From a bacterium (GTDB lineage: Bacteria; Patescibacteria; Dojkabacteria; JAKAPS01; JAJZLI01): a DNA stretch of 19,457 nt. The notes under the pieces are model-generated. The model was not told the origin of the DNA, searched no databases, and saw only the letters and a program-made list of their open reading frames with translations. Shown here piece after piece: positions 1 to 6,742 of the stretch. The translations under genes were made by a program, and so were the position numbers. The number at the start of each line of letters is the position of its first letter. Position 1 is the first letter of the stretch. The stretch spans positions 1 through 19,457 of the forward strand of contig JAJZDR010000083.1 of NCBI GenBank assembly GCA_021805885.1, in the 5' to 3' direction.

Positions 1-917
1 GAAATGGTTAACTTTCCATTTTGATACTTTAATATGAGTATTACAAAACCATACCCACTCACAGGTACTGGTTTTTGATTATATATAATACTTATGTTTT
101 GTATATTTCCAACATTTAGTGTAATGATTGAATCACTTTTTAGAGTAGTTTTTTTACCGTTCTTTAATATATGATTAAAAAGGATAGTTTTCCCAGTAGT
201 TGCATTTATAAATGTAGATGAACTTTTATCTAAGATGGTAACAGTAAAAGTAGAGGCATTCTCTATCTTTAAAAGTTTTAAATTTACATATTTTATATCA
301 AATATATCATTGTTTTTTATTCCTAATGTATTTACAACTGATACATTTATCTTATTCAAACCATTTTGCAACCCTACAGTGATATTGAAGGATCCGTTAG
401 GATTAATATTGGTTACTTTATATCCCCCAATAAAAACATTATTTCCGGCATTAGTTTTTCCTATTATTTGTATATTAGAGTTATATGTTGTAAATGAAGA
501 TTCTTTTGGACTTGTTATATTTAGCGTAGGTGGTGTTTTAAAAACAATATATTCATGTATTGCATATATTCCTATTATTACTATTATTAAGGCAACAAAA
601 AATATAGTAAAAGCAATTTTCCCATTAAACATAAATGGTATTTTTACTTTTTTCTGCTTTTTTTCCATCATATGTGATTCCACTTCTTTGGATTCTCTTT
701 TATACAGGAGTCCAACTTTATTAGGATCTAGACCTAAATATTTTGCATATATTTTTATAAATCCTTTAGTTGTTGATATTGAAGGGAATTTACTAAAATC
801 TCCTTCTTCTATCGCCTGTATCAAAGGTTTTTTAATCTTTGTCTCTTCAGATACTTTGTCTTGTGAAAATCCTAGCTGTTTTCTTGTATTCTTTAAAAGA
901 TCAGATACATTTTTCAT
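1..917 (-). CDS. RodZ-like HTH membrane protein (3' end outside window)
   Basis: Reading leftward from ATG at 917, about 305 residues are visible and the frame is still open at the window edge. Residues 1 to about 65 form an XRE/HTH_25-type helix-turn-helix (LLKNTRKQLGFSQDKVSEET, ending in a YLGLDPNK motif typical of RodZ). A basic linker follows, then a single membrane span at about 100-122. Outside the membrane there is an Ig-like segment (about 128-205, starting PTLNITSPKES) and a C-terminal part resembling the DUF4115 domain of RodZ (NGKKT..LKSDSIITLNVGN, YNQKPVPVSGYGFVI). In the family, RodZ links the MreB cytoskeleton to the cell envelope; that role here is inferred. The Ig-like segment between membrane span and DUF4115 is an addition relative to E. 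coli RodZ. The gene starts 9 bases after tatD and is probably cotranscribed with it. Confidence 0.85.
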   Translation of the reverse strand, partial: MKNVSDLLKNTRKQLGFSQDKVSEETKIKKPLIQAIEEGDFSKFPSISTTKGFIKIYAKYLGLDPNKVGLLYKRESKEVESHMMEKKQKKVKIPFMFNGKIAFTIFFVALIIVIIGIYAIHEYIVFKTPPTLNITSPKESSFTTYNSNIQIIGKTNAGNNVFIGGYKVTNINPNGSFNITVGLQNGLNKINVSVVNTLGIKNNDIFDIKYVNLKLLKIENASTFTVTILDKSSSTFINATTGKTILFNHILKNGKKTTLKSDSIITLNVGNIQNISIIYNQKPVPVSGYGFVILILKYQNGKLTI

Positions 918-926
918 AGTCTAATG

Positions 927-1670
927 TTATATTTTAAATAATTTTTCTGCATTACTCGTTGTTATCTCTGTAGTATTAGTGATTCCTTTTAAATTATTAA
1001 TATTCTCAATTATATATATTAGATTTAAACTTGTATTAGGATAGTCACCTCTTTTAGGTTCTGGAGTAAGGAAAGGGGAGTCAGTCTCTACTAATATATT
1101 TTCTATACCTATATTATATATCAAATCTTTTATTAGTGTTGAATTTTTAAATGTAGAAATACCATTAAATGAAACATAAAATCCTAGGTCTATTATTTTT
1201 TTTAATATTGAAATATCTCCTGAGGCAGAATGTATAACTCCATTATTCTCCCCACCTTTATAATATTTTGATAATATTGTATAAGTATCCTTTAAGGCTT
1301 CCCTTGTATGGACTATTAAAGGAAGTTTGTGATCTAAAGCTATTTCTATTTGCATCTTGAATACTTCTTTTTGTAAATTCACATCGTATGGAGGTCTGTA
1401 ATAATCTAAACCACACTCTCCAATAGCTATGGTTCCTTTCCTTATTGTTGATTCAATAAGTTCCTTAGTTATAGTTTTGTCTGTCTCTGTAGGATGTATT
1501 CCAACTGCATAATAAACATTATCAATAACTTCTAATGGATTGGTCCTGCTATCTATGATGGTTGTTGCTGGGACTATAATTTTTGACACACCACTGTCTT
1601 TCGCTTTTTTTATTATATCTCTAGGGTTTTTGAAAAATTCTTTTGTTATATGTGCATGTGTGTCAATCAT
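927..1670 (-). CDS. tatD: TatD family metal-dependent hydrolase (DNase)
   Basis: The 247-residue protein has the full TatD pattern of a TIM-barrel amidohydrolase-type phosphoesterase. This includes the N-terminal HxH pair (H5, H7 in IDTHAH), E85 in GECGLDYY, H121 in IVHTRE, H147 in VIHSASGD (usually HCFSG), D197 in VETDSP and the late PEPKRGDYPN motif. These residues bind two divalent metals in the family, whose members act as Mg-dependent 3'-5' exonucleases or DNases; the cellular substrate is not shown by sequence. Length matches the family norm of about 250. It lies 16 bases downstream of metG, a metG-tatD order also found in Firmicutes. An AAGGA stretch sits 10 bases before the ATG and may serve as a Shine-Dalgarno site. 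That stretch belongs to a 15-base palindrome-like unit also present before the ATP-grasp/retropepsin gene. Confidence 0.95.
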   Translation of the reverse strand: MIDTHAHITKEFFKNPRDIIKKAKDSGVSKIIVPATTIIDSRTNPLEVIDNVYYAVGIHPTETDKTITKELIESTIRKGTIAIGECGLDYYRPPYDVNLQKEVFKMQIEIALDHKLPLIVHTREALKDTYTILSKYYKGGENNGVIHSASGDISILKKIIDLGFYVSFNGISTFKNSTLIKDLIYNIGIENILVETDSPFLTPEPKRGDYPNTSLNLIYIIENINNLKGITNTTEITTSNAEKLFKI

Positions 1671-1686
1671 TGGGTCTAGATCCTTA
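1671..1686 (-). repeat. Single 15-bp palindrome-like unit filling the metG-tatD gap
   Basis: The whole spacer between the metG stop and the tatD ATG is one unit (plus strand TGGGTCTAGATCCTT, 1671-1685) centred on TCTAGA. It differs at one position out of 15 from 5954-5968, which occupies the same place just before the ATP-grasp/retropepsin start codon. Read leftward it supplies the AAGGA that could be the ribosome binding site. Confidence 0.6.
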
Positions 1687-3357
1687 CTATAATTTGTCCT
1701 CTTCTAAAGCTATATTAGAAGTTTCTATTTTAGGAAAGATTATATATGGTTTATTTATCTTTGCATCAAATCTTTTGTATTTAAATTCAGAGATTTTAAT
1801 ATTTAATATTTTTGATAATTTTTCTGCACCATCAGGTGTAATAGGAGAAAGAATTATGTTAAGTGCATAGACGTACTGCATTAGTCTATATATATCTTCT
1901 TTAGAATTGCTTTTCCATATCGCTATATCATTAAATAATTTATTTGCATGATCAGAAAATTCCAAAATATTACGCACTGCATTTTGGAATTGAAAAGACT
2001 CTATATTTAAAGAAACTTTATTAATCATATCTTCTATGTATTTTTCATCATCTATTTCATGTGACTTAAGAGTTTCTCCATTAAAATTTTTATATAAGAA
2101 AGTAAGTGTTCTATTGATATAATTACCTATATTTGAAGAAAGATCAGAGTTTATAGATGTTATAAATTCCTTCCATGTAAAATTGAAATCTTTATTTTCT
2201 GGCATATTTGCTGTGAGATAAAACCTACTTTGGTCTGTCCCATATTTAGAAACTAGATATTCTGCTGGTAAAATATGATTGTTACTTTTTGACATTTTTT
2301 CTCCCTCTAAAAGAACATATTCATTGGCAACAATATTAGTTGGTAATGACAGTTCTTTGTTATATCCAATAAGAATTGAAGGCCATATAATAGTATGAAA
2401 TATTATATTATCCTTAGCCATGAAATATATGGATCTGGATCCAGATTTTGAGTTTTTAGAAAAGTAATCATTCCAATTATTTCTTTTGTATTCCTTAGTA
2501 GCAGATAAATATCCTATTACTGCTTCAAACCATACATATATAACTTTGTTTTCATATCCCTTTAAGGGTACAGGTATCCCATAATTGAGATCTCTTGTTA
2601 TTGATCTATCAAATAGTCCATCTTTCATATATGCAAGAGAGAAGTCTATAGTATTTTTTCTAAATTGGTGATTACCGTTTATATATTTTTTAATTTTTTC
2701 TTCAAAATTACCAAGTTTAAAGAAGAAGTTTTCAGTTTCTCTAAGCTCAGGAGTGGATCCACATATTTTACATCTTGGATCTTTTATATCATCAAAAGTT
2801 ATAAAGGAATTACAACGCTCACAACTTTCGCCAACTCTTACATTTTCTTTACCACATTTAGGACATGTACCTAGTACATATCTATCTGGTATAAACCTAT
2901 TATCATTCAAACAGAAAGGTTGTTTTTCTAAACCCTTTATTATGTGTCCTTTTTTATATAGATCAAGAAATATTTCTTGTACTGTATCTTTGTGGTTTTT
3001 AGTTTCCGTACTAGTCCATAGATCATAATCTATTTTAAATAATTTTAGTGTCTTATCCCAAATCTTGTTGGATGTTTTTGCAAACTCTGATGGGTCTTTA
3101 TTCTCAATTTCTGCCTGTAGTTGTACTGGAGCTCCATGCATGTCTCCCCCAGATACAAATATTGTATCCATACCTTTAAGTTTTAAATAGCGATGATATA
3201 TGTCTGCAGGTAGGTAACATCCCGCTATATGTCCCACATGTGGAGCCCCATTTACATATGGCCATGAGGTTGTAACCAGATACTTTGGATCTAGATCATT
3301 TGAGACAAGTCCCTTTGGATCTAGATCATTTTGGCTAAATTCCTTATTTGTCTTCAT
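1687..3357 (-). CDS. metG: Methionyl-tRNA synthetase
   Basis: This class I synthetase charges tRNA-Met. Visible signatures are the HVGH form of the HIGH motif (residues 40-43), the KMSKS loop exactly (354-358), the conserved entry sequence KYLVTTSWPYVNGAPHVGH, and three CxxC knuckles in the zinc-binding insert (C165/C168, C179/C182, C196/C199). The FVSGGDMHGAPV segment replaces the usual CGTDEHG. The chain ends after the anticodon-binding helical domain at 556 residues and lacks the C-terminal EMAP/tRNA-binding domain of many bacterial MetRS. An N-terminal extension of about 24 residues precedes the catalytic core and consists of pentapeptide units (KEFSQ, NDLDP, KGLVS, NDLDP, KYLVT) encoded by 15-base repeats. 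A TATAAT box lies only 7 bases before the ATG, supporting this start and suggesting a leaderless mRNA. A further palindrome (ATCTGGATCCAGAT, 2433-2446) encodes a Ser/Gly loop near residue 305. Confidence 0.96.
   Translation of the reverse strand: MKTNKEFSQNDLDPKGLVSNDLDPKYLVTTSWPYVNGAPHVGHIAGCYLPADIYHRYLKLKGMDTIFVSGGDMHGAPVQLQAEIENKDPSEFAKTSNKIWDKTLKLFKIDYDLWTSTETKNHKDTVQEIFLDLYKKGHIIKGLEKQPFCLNDNRFIPDRYVLGTCPKCGKENVRVGESCERCNSFITFDDIKDPRCKICGSTPELRETENFFFKLGNFEEKIKKYINGNHQFRKNTIDFSLAYMKDGLFDRSITRDLNYGIPVPLKGYENKVIYVWFEAVIGYLSATKEYKRNNWNDYFSKNSKSGSRSIYFMAKDNIIFHTIIWPSILIGYNKELSLPTNIVANEYVLLEGEKMSKSNNHILPAEYLVSKYGTDQSRFYLTANMPENKDFNFTWKEFITSINSDLSSNIGNYINRTLTFLYKNFNGETLKSHEIDDEKYIEDMINKVSLNIESFQFQNAVRNILEFSDHANKLFNDIAIWKSNSKEDIYRLMQYVYALNIILSPITPDGAEKLSKILNIKISEFKYKRFDAKINKPYIIFPKIETSNIALEEDKL
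3272..3346 (-). repeat. Tandem 15-bp palindrome-like units in the metG N-terminus
   Basis: On the plus strand the 15-base units are 3272-3286, 3287-3301, 3302-3316, 3317-3331 and possibly 3332-3346. Units 2 and 4 are identical (GGATCTAGATCATTT), giving an apparent 30-base period. Unit 1 (GTAACCAGATACTTT) and unit 3 (GAGACAAGTCCCTTT) have different arms but are again nearly self-complementary around a two-base centre. Because the length is a multiple of three, the array adds pentapeptides without breaking the metG frame. Confidence 0.65.
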
Positions 3358-3364
3358 AAAAAGT

Positions 3365-3370
3365 ATTATA
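3365..3370 (-). promoter_or_regulatory. Putative -10 box of metG (leaderless)
   Basis: Read leftward the hexamer is a perfect TATAAT, ending 7 bases before the metG ATG at 3357, so transcription would start at about the A of the start codon. No good -35 hexamer is seen at 16-18 bases upstream. It gives metG-tatD-rodZ a promoter of its own, separate from the ligase cassette upstream. Confidence 0.6.
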
Positions 3371-3387
3371 TCAAATATGTGGAGTTA

Positions 3388-3753
3388 CTATATAATGCTT
3401 ATTAAAAAATAGAGTATTATTGCTGTTGTAGGTATAGCAAATATCATTAGTATGTCTAATTCACCGAACACTCTTAAAAGTATCATTATAGATATTGTTA
3501 GAGGAATTATTATTGAATTTTTTATGAAATTTTTTGGGGTTGGTTTTATAAGGGAAACAAAAAAAGTTATAAAAAAGAATAATATAAAGAATATCTCTAA
3601 TACTACTATATATATATTTAAAGTAATAATATTTCCATTAGAGTTTTTGGGAGTTATAAGAAAATTAGTTGTTACAATGAATGCTATTATAAATAACAAT
3701 AGACCATATAAGATTTTTTTTATATGTTTTTTATGTTTAATCTTTTTTTCCAT
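3388..3753 (-). CDS. Small four-helix membrane protein of unknown function
   Basis: I do not recognise this family. The 121-residue protein starts with a very basic cytoplasmic stretch (MEKKIKHKKHIKK) followed by four hydrophobic segments at roughly 14-33, 46-68, 79-95 and 98-121, with short loops. This topology puts the N-terminus inside. Its start overlaps the end of the RimK-like gene by 17 bases on the same strand, so it is very likely translated from the same mRNA as the ligase cassette and may be its membrane partner; that is inference from position only. The opposite strand has an open frame of similar length (3452-3769). I prefer this one because of its clean membrane topology, its same-strand overlap and the lack of any promoter or neighbour logic for the other. 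Confidence 0.75.
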   Translation of the reverse strand: MEKKIKHKKHIKKILYGLLLFIIAFIVTTNFLITPKNSNGNIITLNIYIVVLEIFFILFFFITFFVSLIKPTPKNFIKNSIIIPLTISIMILLRVFGELDILMIFAIPTTAIILYFLISII

Positions 3754-4570
3754 TGAGGCAATATTCTAATATATCTTCTGCTATATTTTGTCCTACAGCC
3801 TTAGAAATTCCTGAAATGCCAGGTGTTCTATTTACTTCAAGTATGTAAGCCAAATTATTTTTCAAAAGTATATCTACTCCTGCAATTTTAGCATTTAGAG
3901 TATCTGCTGCAGAATGTGCAAGATTAATAATTTTTTTTGAAAGATCAATTTTTTTAACTGTTGCCCCCATATGATAATTAGCTTTAAATTCACCTTTTTT
4001 AGGAATTCTTTCCATGGCAAATTCTTTGTTACCTATTATGAACACTCTTAAATCTTTAGTATAAGGTATATATTCTTGTATTATATAATGGTGATTCAAA
4101 TCATAGAGTAATAATTTTTTAAGTTCATTTTTATTTTTAATCATAAATACTCCTTTCCCCTGCATTGAGTTTATTTTTTTTGCTATTACTGGGTATTCTA
4201 TATTTATATTATCATCATATTCATAAGTTTTTGGATGGGGTAATCCAGATTTTTGGATGATATAACTATCATATAATTTATTAATGGCATATTTAGTATA
4301 GAGCATATTATTATCAAAATATTTTACTTTGTTATCATTTAAATATTGTGATATAGTTACTGCTTTTTTTATATCATTAATTGCTCTGTAGATTATATAA
4401 TCAAAAAATTTTAATGGCTCTTTATTATATATAAATTCAGAAATATCTAGATATACTTTTTTAATATCTATTATGTCTATCTTATGTCCAATTTTCTCTC
4501 CAGCTTTAATAAAAAGTAAATTTTCTTTATTTTCAAGACTTGGGAGGGAAGTTAAAATACCTATTCTCAT
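3737..4570 (-). CDS. RimK-like ATP-grasp amino-acid/peptide ligase
   Basis: The 277-residue protein has a RimK/LysX-type ATP-grasp fold. It has an N-terminal pre-ATP-grasp domain (about 1-90, starting MRIGILTS), the glycine-rich loop SMQGKGV (135-141), the nucleotide-binding QEYI (165-168), DLRVFIIG (173-180), NYHMGA (198-203) and the metal-binding EVNRTPGI (245-252). Family members join an amino acid to a carboxylate through an acyl-phosphate, for example glutamate added to ribosomal protein S6 by RimK, or LysW modification by LysX/ArgX. The substrate here cannot be read from sequence. Its ATG overlaps the TGA of the upstream ligase/protease by 4 bases (ATGA), implying translational coupling. 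This suggests it works with that protein, perhaps adding a second kind of residue to the same target. Confidence 0.9.
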   Translation of the reverse strand: MRIGILTSLPSLENKENLLFIKAGEKIGHKIDIIDIKKVYLDISEFIYNKEPLKFFDYIIYRAINDIKKAVTISQYLNDNKVKYFDNNMLYTKYAINKLYDSYIIQKSGLPHPKTYEYDDNINIEYPVIAKKINSMQGKGVFMIKNKNELKKLLLYDLNHHYIIQEYIPYTKDLRVFIIGNKEFAMERIPKKGEFKANYHMGATVKKIDLSKKIINLAHSAADTLNAKIAGVDILLKNNLAYILEVNRTPGISGISKAVGQNIAEDILEYCLNGKKD

Positions 4571-5952
4571 TTTGTTACATCTAATAAAAAGTTTGAAAGA
4601 TCTTTCCTTCCTATAATTATAGGATACCTCATATACGATCTTTGAGCAATTGTAAATTCAGTATCAATAATTACATCTGTGTCACAGAATTCCAAAGATG
4701 TAGAAATTACAGGTCTTATTGAAAAACCATTTGCAGATCTAATAGATTTTAGGTTTAGAGTATACTTTTTTTTAAGTTCTTCTTCTTTGATATTGATATT
4801 TCCAATATTTAAATTTAAAGGCGTGTCAATTTTATTAAAATTTTCTAATATTTTGTCATACCCTAGTTCTTTTGCAATATCTTCTGATATTGAAGATGTA
4901 TATGCCCCACTATCCACTTTTGCCTCTGCTGGAGTTGTCATATTTCCTATTAAAACCTTTACTTTTTTTCCTATTATTATTTTTCCTGTAAGCTCATTTA
5001 CTTCTTCTTCAATCTCACCACCAAATATCTCTTTAGCTATTCTTATTGAAGATTGAGGGTTTTTTGTTTTTATTTTTGAGACAGATAATAATCTTTCCTT
5101 TAATCCATCATTATTTGCAATTTGTATTGCTAGCCCCGGCCTTGCATTTACTTCCAATATTAAAGGTCCATTATTTTTATCTATGGCAATATCAACTCCA
5201 AGGAATTTTGCATTAATAGCTATGGATGATAGTATGGACATCTCTAATATTTTATTCCAGTAAGGTATTTTTATTCCACCAAGTCTTTCTCCTGTATCTG
5301 GATGAACTTCTATAGAAGAATCTTTCAATATTGCATTTGTGGTTATTCCATTTGCAATATCAATTCCAACTCCAACACCTCCAGAGTGAAGATTTGCCTT
5401 CCCTTTGGATTCTATTGTAGGTATCCTACATTCAGCCATTATTGGAATATTTCTATATACAATAACCCTAATATCGGGCAATCCTTGTTTTGTAAATTTT
5501 GAAAATAAAGGAATTACTTTTATCCTTTCTTCAAAAAGAGCAATATCATCTCTTGAATTTATAGAGAAGTTGCCATTTAGAATGTCTAAAATGTGGTTTT
5601 TTAATTTTGTTAATGTCATAACCTCTTTGTTTGGCATTACCCAAGAATCTTCTTCTTCCTCACTCTTTTTTTTCTTTTTTCCATATACAATAATTATACC
5701 TTCTCCTCCTAGCCCTCTATTTGGTTTAAGTACAAAACTTAAAGGTAGAGTAGAAAAATCAAAATTATTAAATTCTGCTAAATCTTTAATTGTTGCAATA
5801 GTTTTTGATACAGGAATATTAAAATCTTTAAGTCTTTTTTTAGATCTTATTTTTGAGTTAGATATAACTGTAGCCTTTTTATCTATAAAGAGTAGATTTC
5901 TGGCATTCATGCCTAAAAGTCCTTTTGATTTTTCCTTTGATATACCTATCAT
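4567..5952 (-). CDS. Fused alpha-L-glutamate ligase-like ATP-grasp and retropepsin-like (RimB-type) protease
   Basis: Residues about 10-290 match the alpha-L-glutamate ligase-like ATP-grasp family (TIGR02291/ATPgrasp_ST): LGMNARN (13-19), KPNRGLGGEG (76-85), EERI (141-144), DIRVIVYR (160-167), KANLHSGGVGVGIDIA (185-200) and EVNARPGLAIQIAN (267-280). Residues about 325-461 match the RimB/Zn_protease family (Pfam PF05618), a retropepsin-fold aspartic peptidase despite its name. This part has the catalytic motif VDSGAYTSS (D347-S-G) and the terminal RSYMRYPIIIGRKDL. In most bacteria these are separate genes placed next to a 7TM protein; here they are one chain, with that 7TM gene directly upstream. 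A Lys/Glu-rich loop (about 91-102) interrupts the ATP-grasp part. The fusion suggests ligation and trimming of the same peptide tag, which is inference. A unit with AAGGA precedes the start; the stop overlaps the RimK-like ATG. Confidence 0.93.
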   Translation of the reverse strand: MIGISKEKSKGLLGMNARNLLFIDKKATVISNSKIRSKKRLKDFNIPVSKTIATIKDLAEFNNFDFSTLPLSFVLKPNRGLGGEGIIIVYGKKKKKSEEEEDSWVMPNKEVMTLTKLKNHILDILNGNFSINSRDDIALFEERIKVIPLFSKFTKQGLPDIRVIVYRNIPIMAECRIPTIESKGKANLHSGGVGVGIDIANGITTNAILKDSSIEVHPDTGERLGGIKIPYWNKILEMSILSSIAINAKFLGVDIAIDKNNGPLILEVNARPGLAIQIANNDGLKERLLSVSKIKTKNPQSSIRIAKEIFGGEIEEEVNELTGKIIIGKKVKVLIGNMTTPAEAKVDSGAYTSSISEDIAKELGYDKILENFNKIDTPLNLNIGNINIKEEELKKKYTLNLKSIRSANGFSIRPVISTSLEFCDTDVIIDTEFTIAQRSYMRYPIIIGRKDLSNFLLDVTK

Positions 5953-5999
5953 TTGGGTCTATATCCTTCGGTGCTGAGTACCTTGGTACTGAGTACCTT
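5953..5999 (-). repeat. Three tandem 15-bp palindrome-like units between 7TM and ligase/protease genes
   Basis: Units begin at 5955, 5970 and 5985 (plus strand GGGTCTATATCCTTC, GGTGCTGAGTACCTT, GGTACTGAGTACCTT). Each has a 12-13 base near-palindrome followed by a short pyrimidine spacer, and the second and third differ at one base. Together they fill essentially the whole intergenic gap. In the leftward mRNA they could form small hairpins or pair with each other just before the ligase/protease start codon. Confidence 0.7.
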
Positions 6000-6634
6000 T
6001 AGTCTTTTATTAATTTTCTAAATCTAAAATATTCTGTTAATTTTAAAGAAGTTACTCTTCCAATGTATAGATCAAATATTATTGCAATAAGTGATAAAAT
6101 AGGATACTTTAAAATTATAGTTCTAAAATCAGAAGATCCAATCATTATATATATCAATAGTCCAATTATTATAGTTTGGATATATATATAATTTCCATGT
6201 CGTTCACCTTTCTTAATTTTTATTGTAGCCAAAGATTCTCCAAGTAACATTAGTATTAATATTGCATATATTGACACTTCATGATGATAATTAAACAATG
6301 CATGTGCACTATATAAAGATGCTATTATTGCAAATGATATAAAAGATATTGTTAAAGCTTCTTTAGCTGTGTGATGTAGAGTGAAATTTTTGATTAAATA
6401 TCTTAATATAATCTCAAAAATCAGTATATATAAAACAAAAAATATACCATACAATAATCCTGTTGCAAAGAAAGCTAATATAGAGACTACTGTTATATAT
6501 AGATTAAATGTTTCAAATCCTATTATTTGCCTTATAAAAACTATAAATAATGCTATAACGGGTATGGCTAGCAATATATATAATGCGTTTTGGTTAATCC
6601 CAGATTGTATTAAAAACAAAGATAATTGTCCCAT
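5999..6634 (-). CDS. 7TM domain protein of the transglutaminase-linked family, without the transglutaminase part
   Basis: The 211-residue protein has seven hydrophobic segments (about 16-38, 41-59, 60-82, 90-112, 118-137, 148-166, 174-193). I recognise the pattern of the 7TM module (Pfam 7TM_transglut, PF14402) usually fused to an inactive transglutaminase. RQIIGFETF near residue 35 and the end IGRVTSLKLTEYFRFRKL correspond to the family's RQ.IG..TF and LGR.TG..L.E..RF.. motifs. Family proteins are encoded beside an alpha-L-glutamate ligase-like ATP-grasp and a retropepsin-like protease, exactly as found here downstream. Only the membrane module is present, with no room for the periplasmic transglutaminase-like part. 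It probably anchors or scaffolds the ligase/protease at the inner membrane, or moves its substrate; the family's biochemistry is unsettled. A TATTAT box lies 8 bases before the ATG, so this gene likely opens the cassette transcript. Confidence 0.85.
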   Translation of the reverse strand: MGQLSLFLIQSGINQNALYILLAIPVIALFIVFIRQIIGFETFNLYITVVSILAFFATGLLYGIFFVLYILIFEIILRYLIKNFTLHHTAKEALTISFISFAIIASLYSAHALFNYHHEVSIYAILILMLLGESLATIKIKKGERHGNYIYIQTIIIGLLIYIMIGSSDFRTIILKYPILSLIAIIFDLYIGRVTSLKLTEYFRFRKLIKD

Positions 6635-6642
6635 ATTGTCCT

Positions 6643-6648
6643 ATAATA
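6643..6648 (-). promoter_or_regulatory. Putative -10 box for the ligase/protease cassette
   Basis: Read leftward the hexamer is TATTAT, 8 bases before the 7TM gene's ATG. The 108-base gap upstream (6635-6742) holds no gene. It contains another TATAAT-like stretch near 6695-6700 and a weak AT-rich inverted repeat (ATAGA/TCTAT) but no T-tract terminator. Confidence 0.45.
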
Positions 6649-6742
6649 TTTTAAACTATCTGTATATACCATATTTTAGATAGATTTGTCTATTATTATA
6701 GTAGTGGATAAGAATATATTTGTAAATAAAATATACTTAATT

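Noticed and set aside
235..924. 229-codon open frame on the plus strand
   Set aside because: It is antisense to the rodZ-like gene, whose HTH, membrane span and DUF4115-like motifs are clear on the minus strand. The plus-strand product is a featureless hydrophobic reading.
3272..3346. Possible CRISPR array
   Set aside because: The units are 15 bases with no distinct spacers, they are in frame within metG, and no cas gene is near.
3452..3769. 105-codon plus-strand open frame opposite the 4TM gene
   Set aside because: The minus-strand reading has better membrane topology, overlaps its upstream neighbour in operon fashion, and needs no separate promoter.
4567..4570. Reassigned TGA codon (Gly code of Gracilibacteria/Absconditabacteria)
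   Set aside because: TGA here ends the ligase/protease in an ATGA overlap with the next gene, and all conserved proteins read through cleanly with the standard code.
4679..5056. 125-codon plus-strand open frame
   Set aside because: It is antisense to the retropepsin domain, which carries the D-S-G and IIIGRKDL motifs.
5405..5977. 190-codon open frame on the plus strand
   Set aside because: It is antisense to the ATP-grasp ligase domain with all its motifs, and its Ser/Phe runs are the complement of Lys/Glu codons.
6635..6742. Small RNA or tRNA in the largest intergenic gap
   Set aside because: The 108 bases are nearly all A and T with no cloverleaf, no strong hairpin and no conserved RNA motif that I can recognise.
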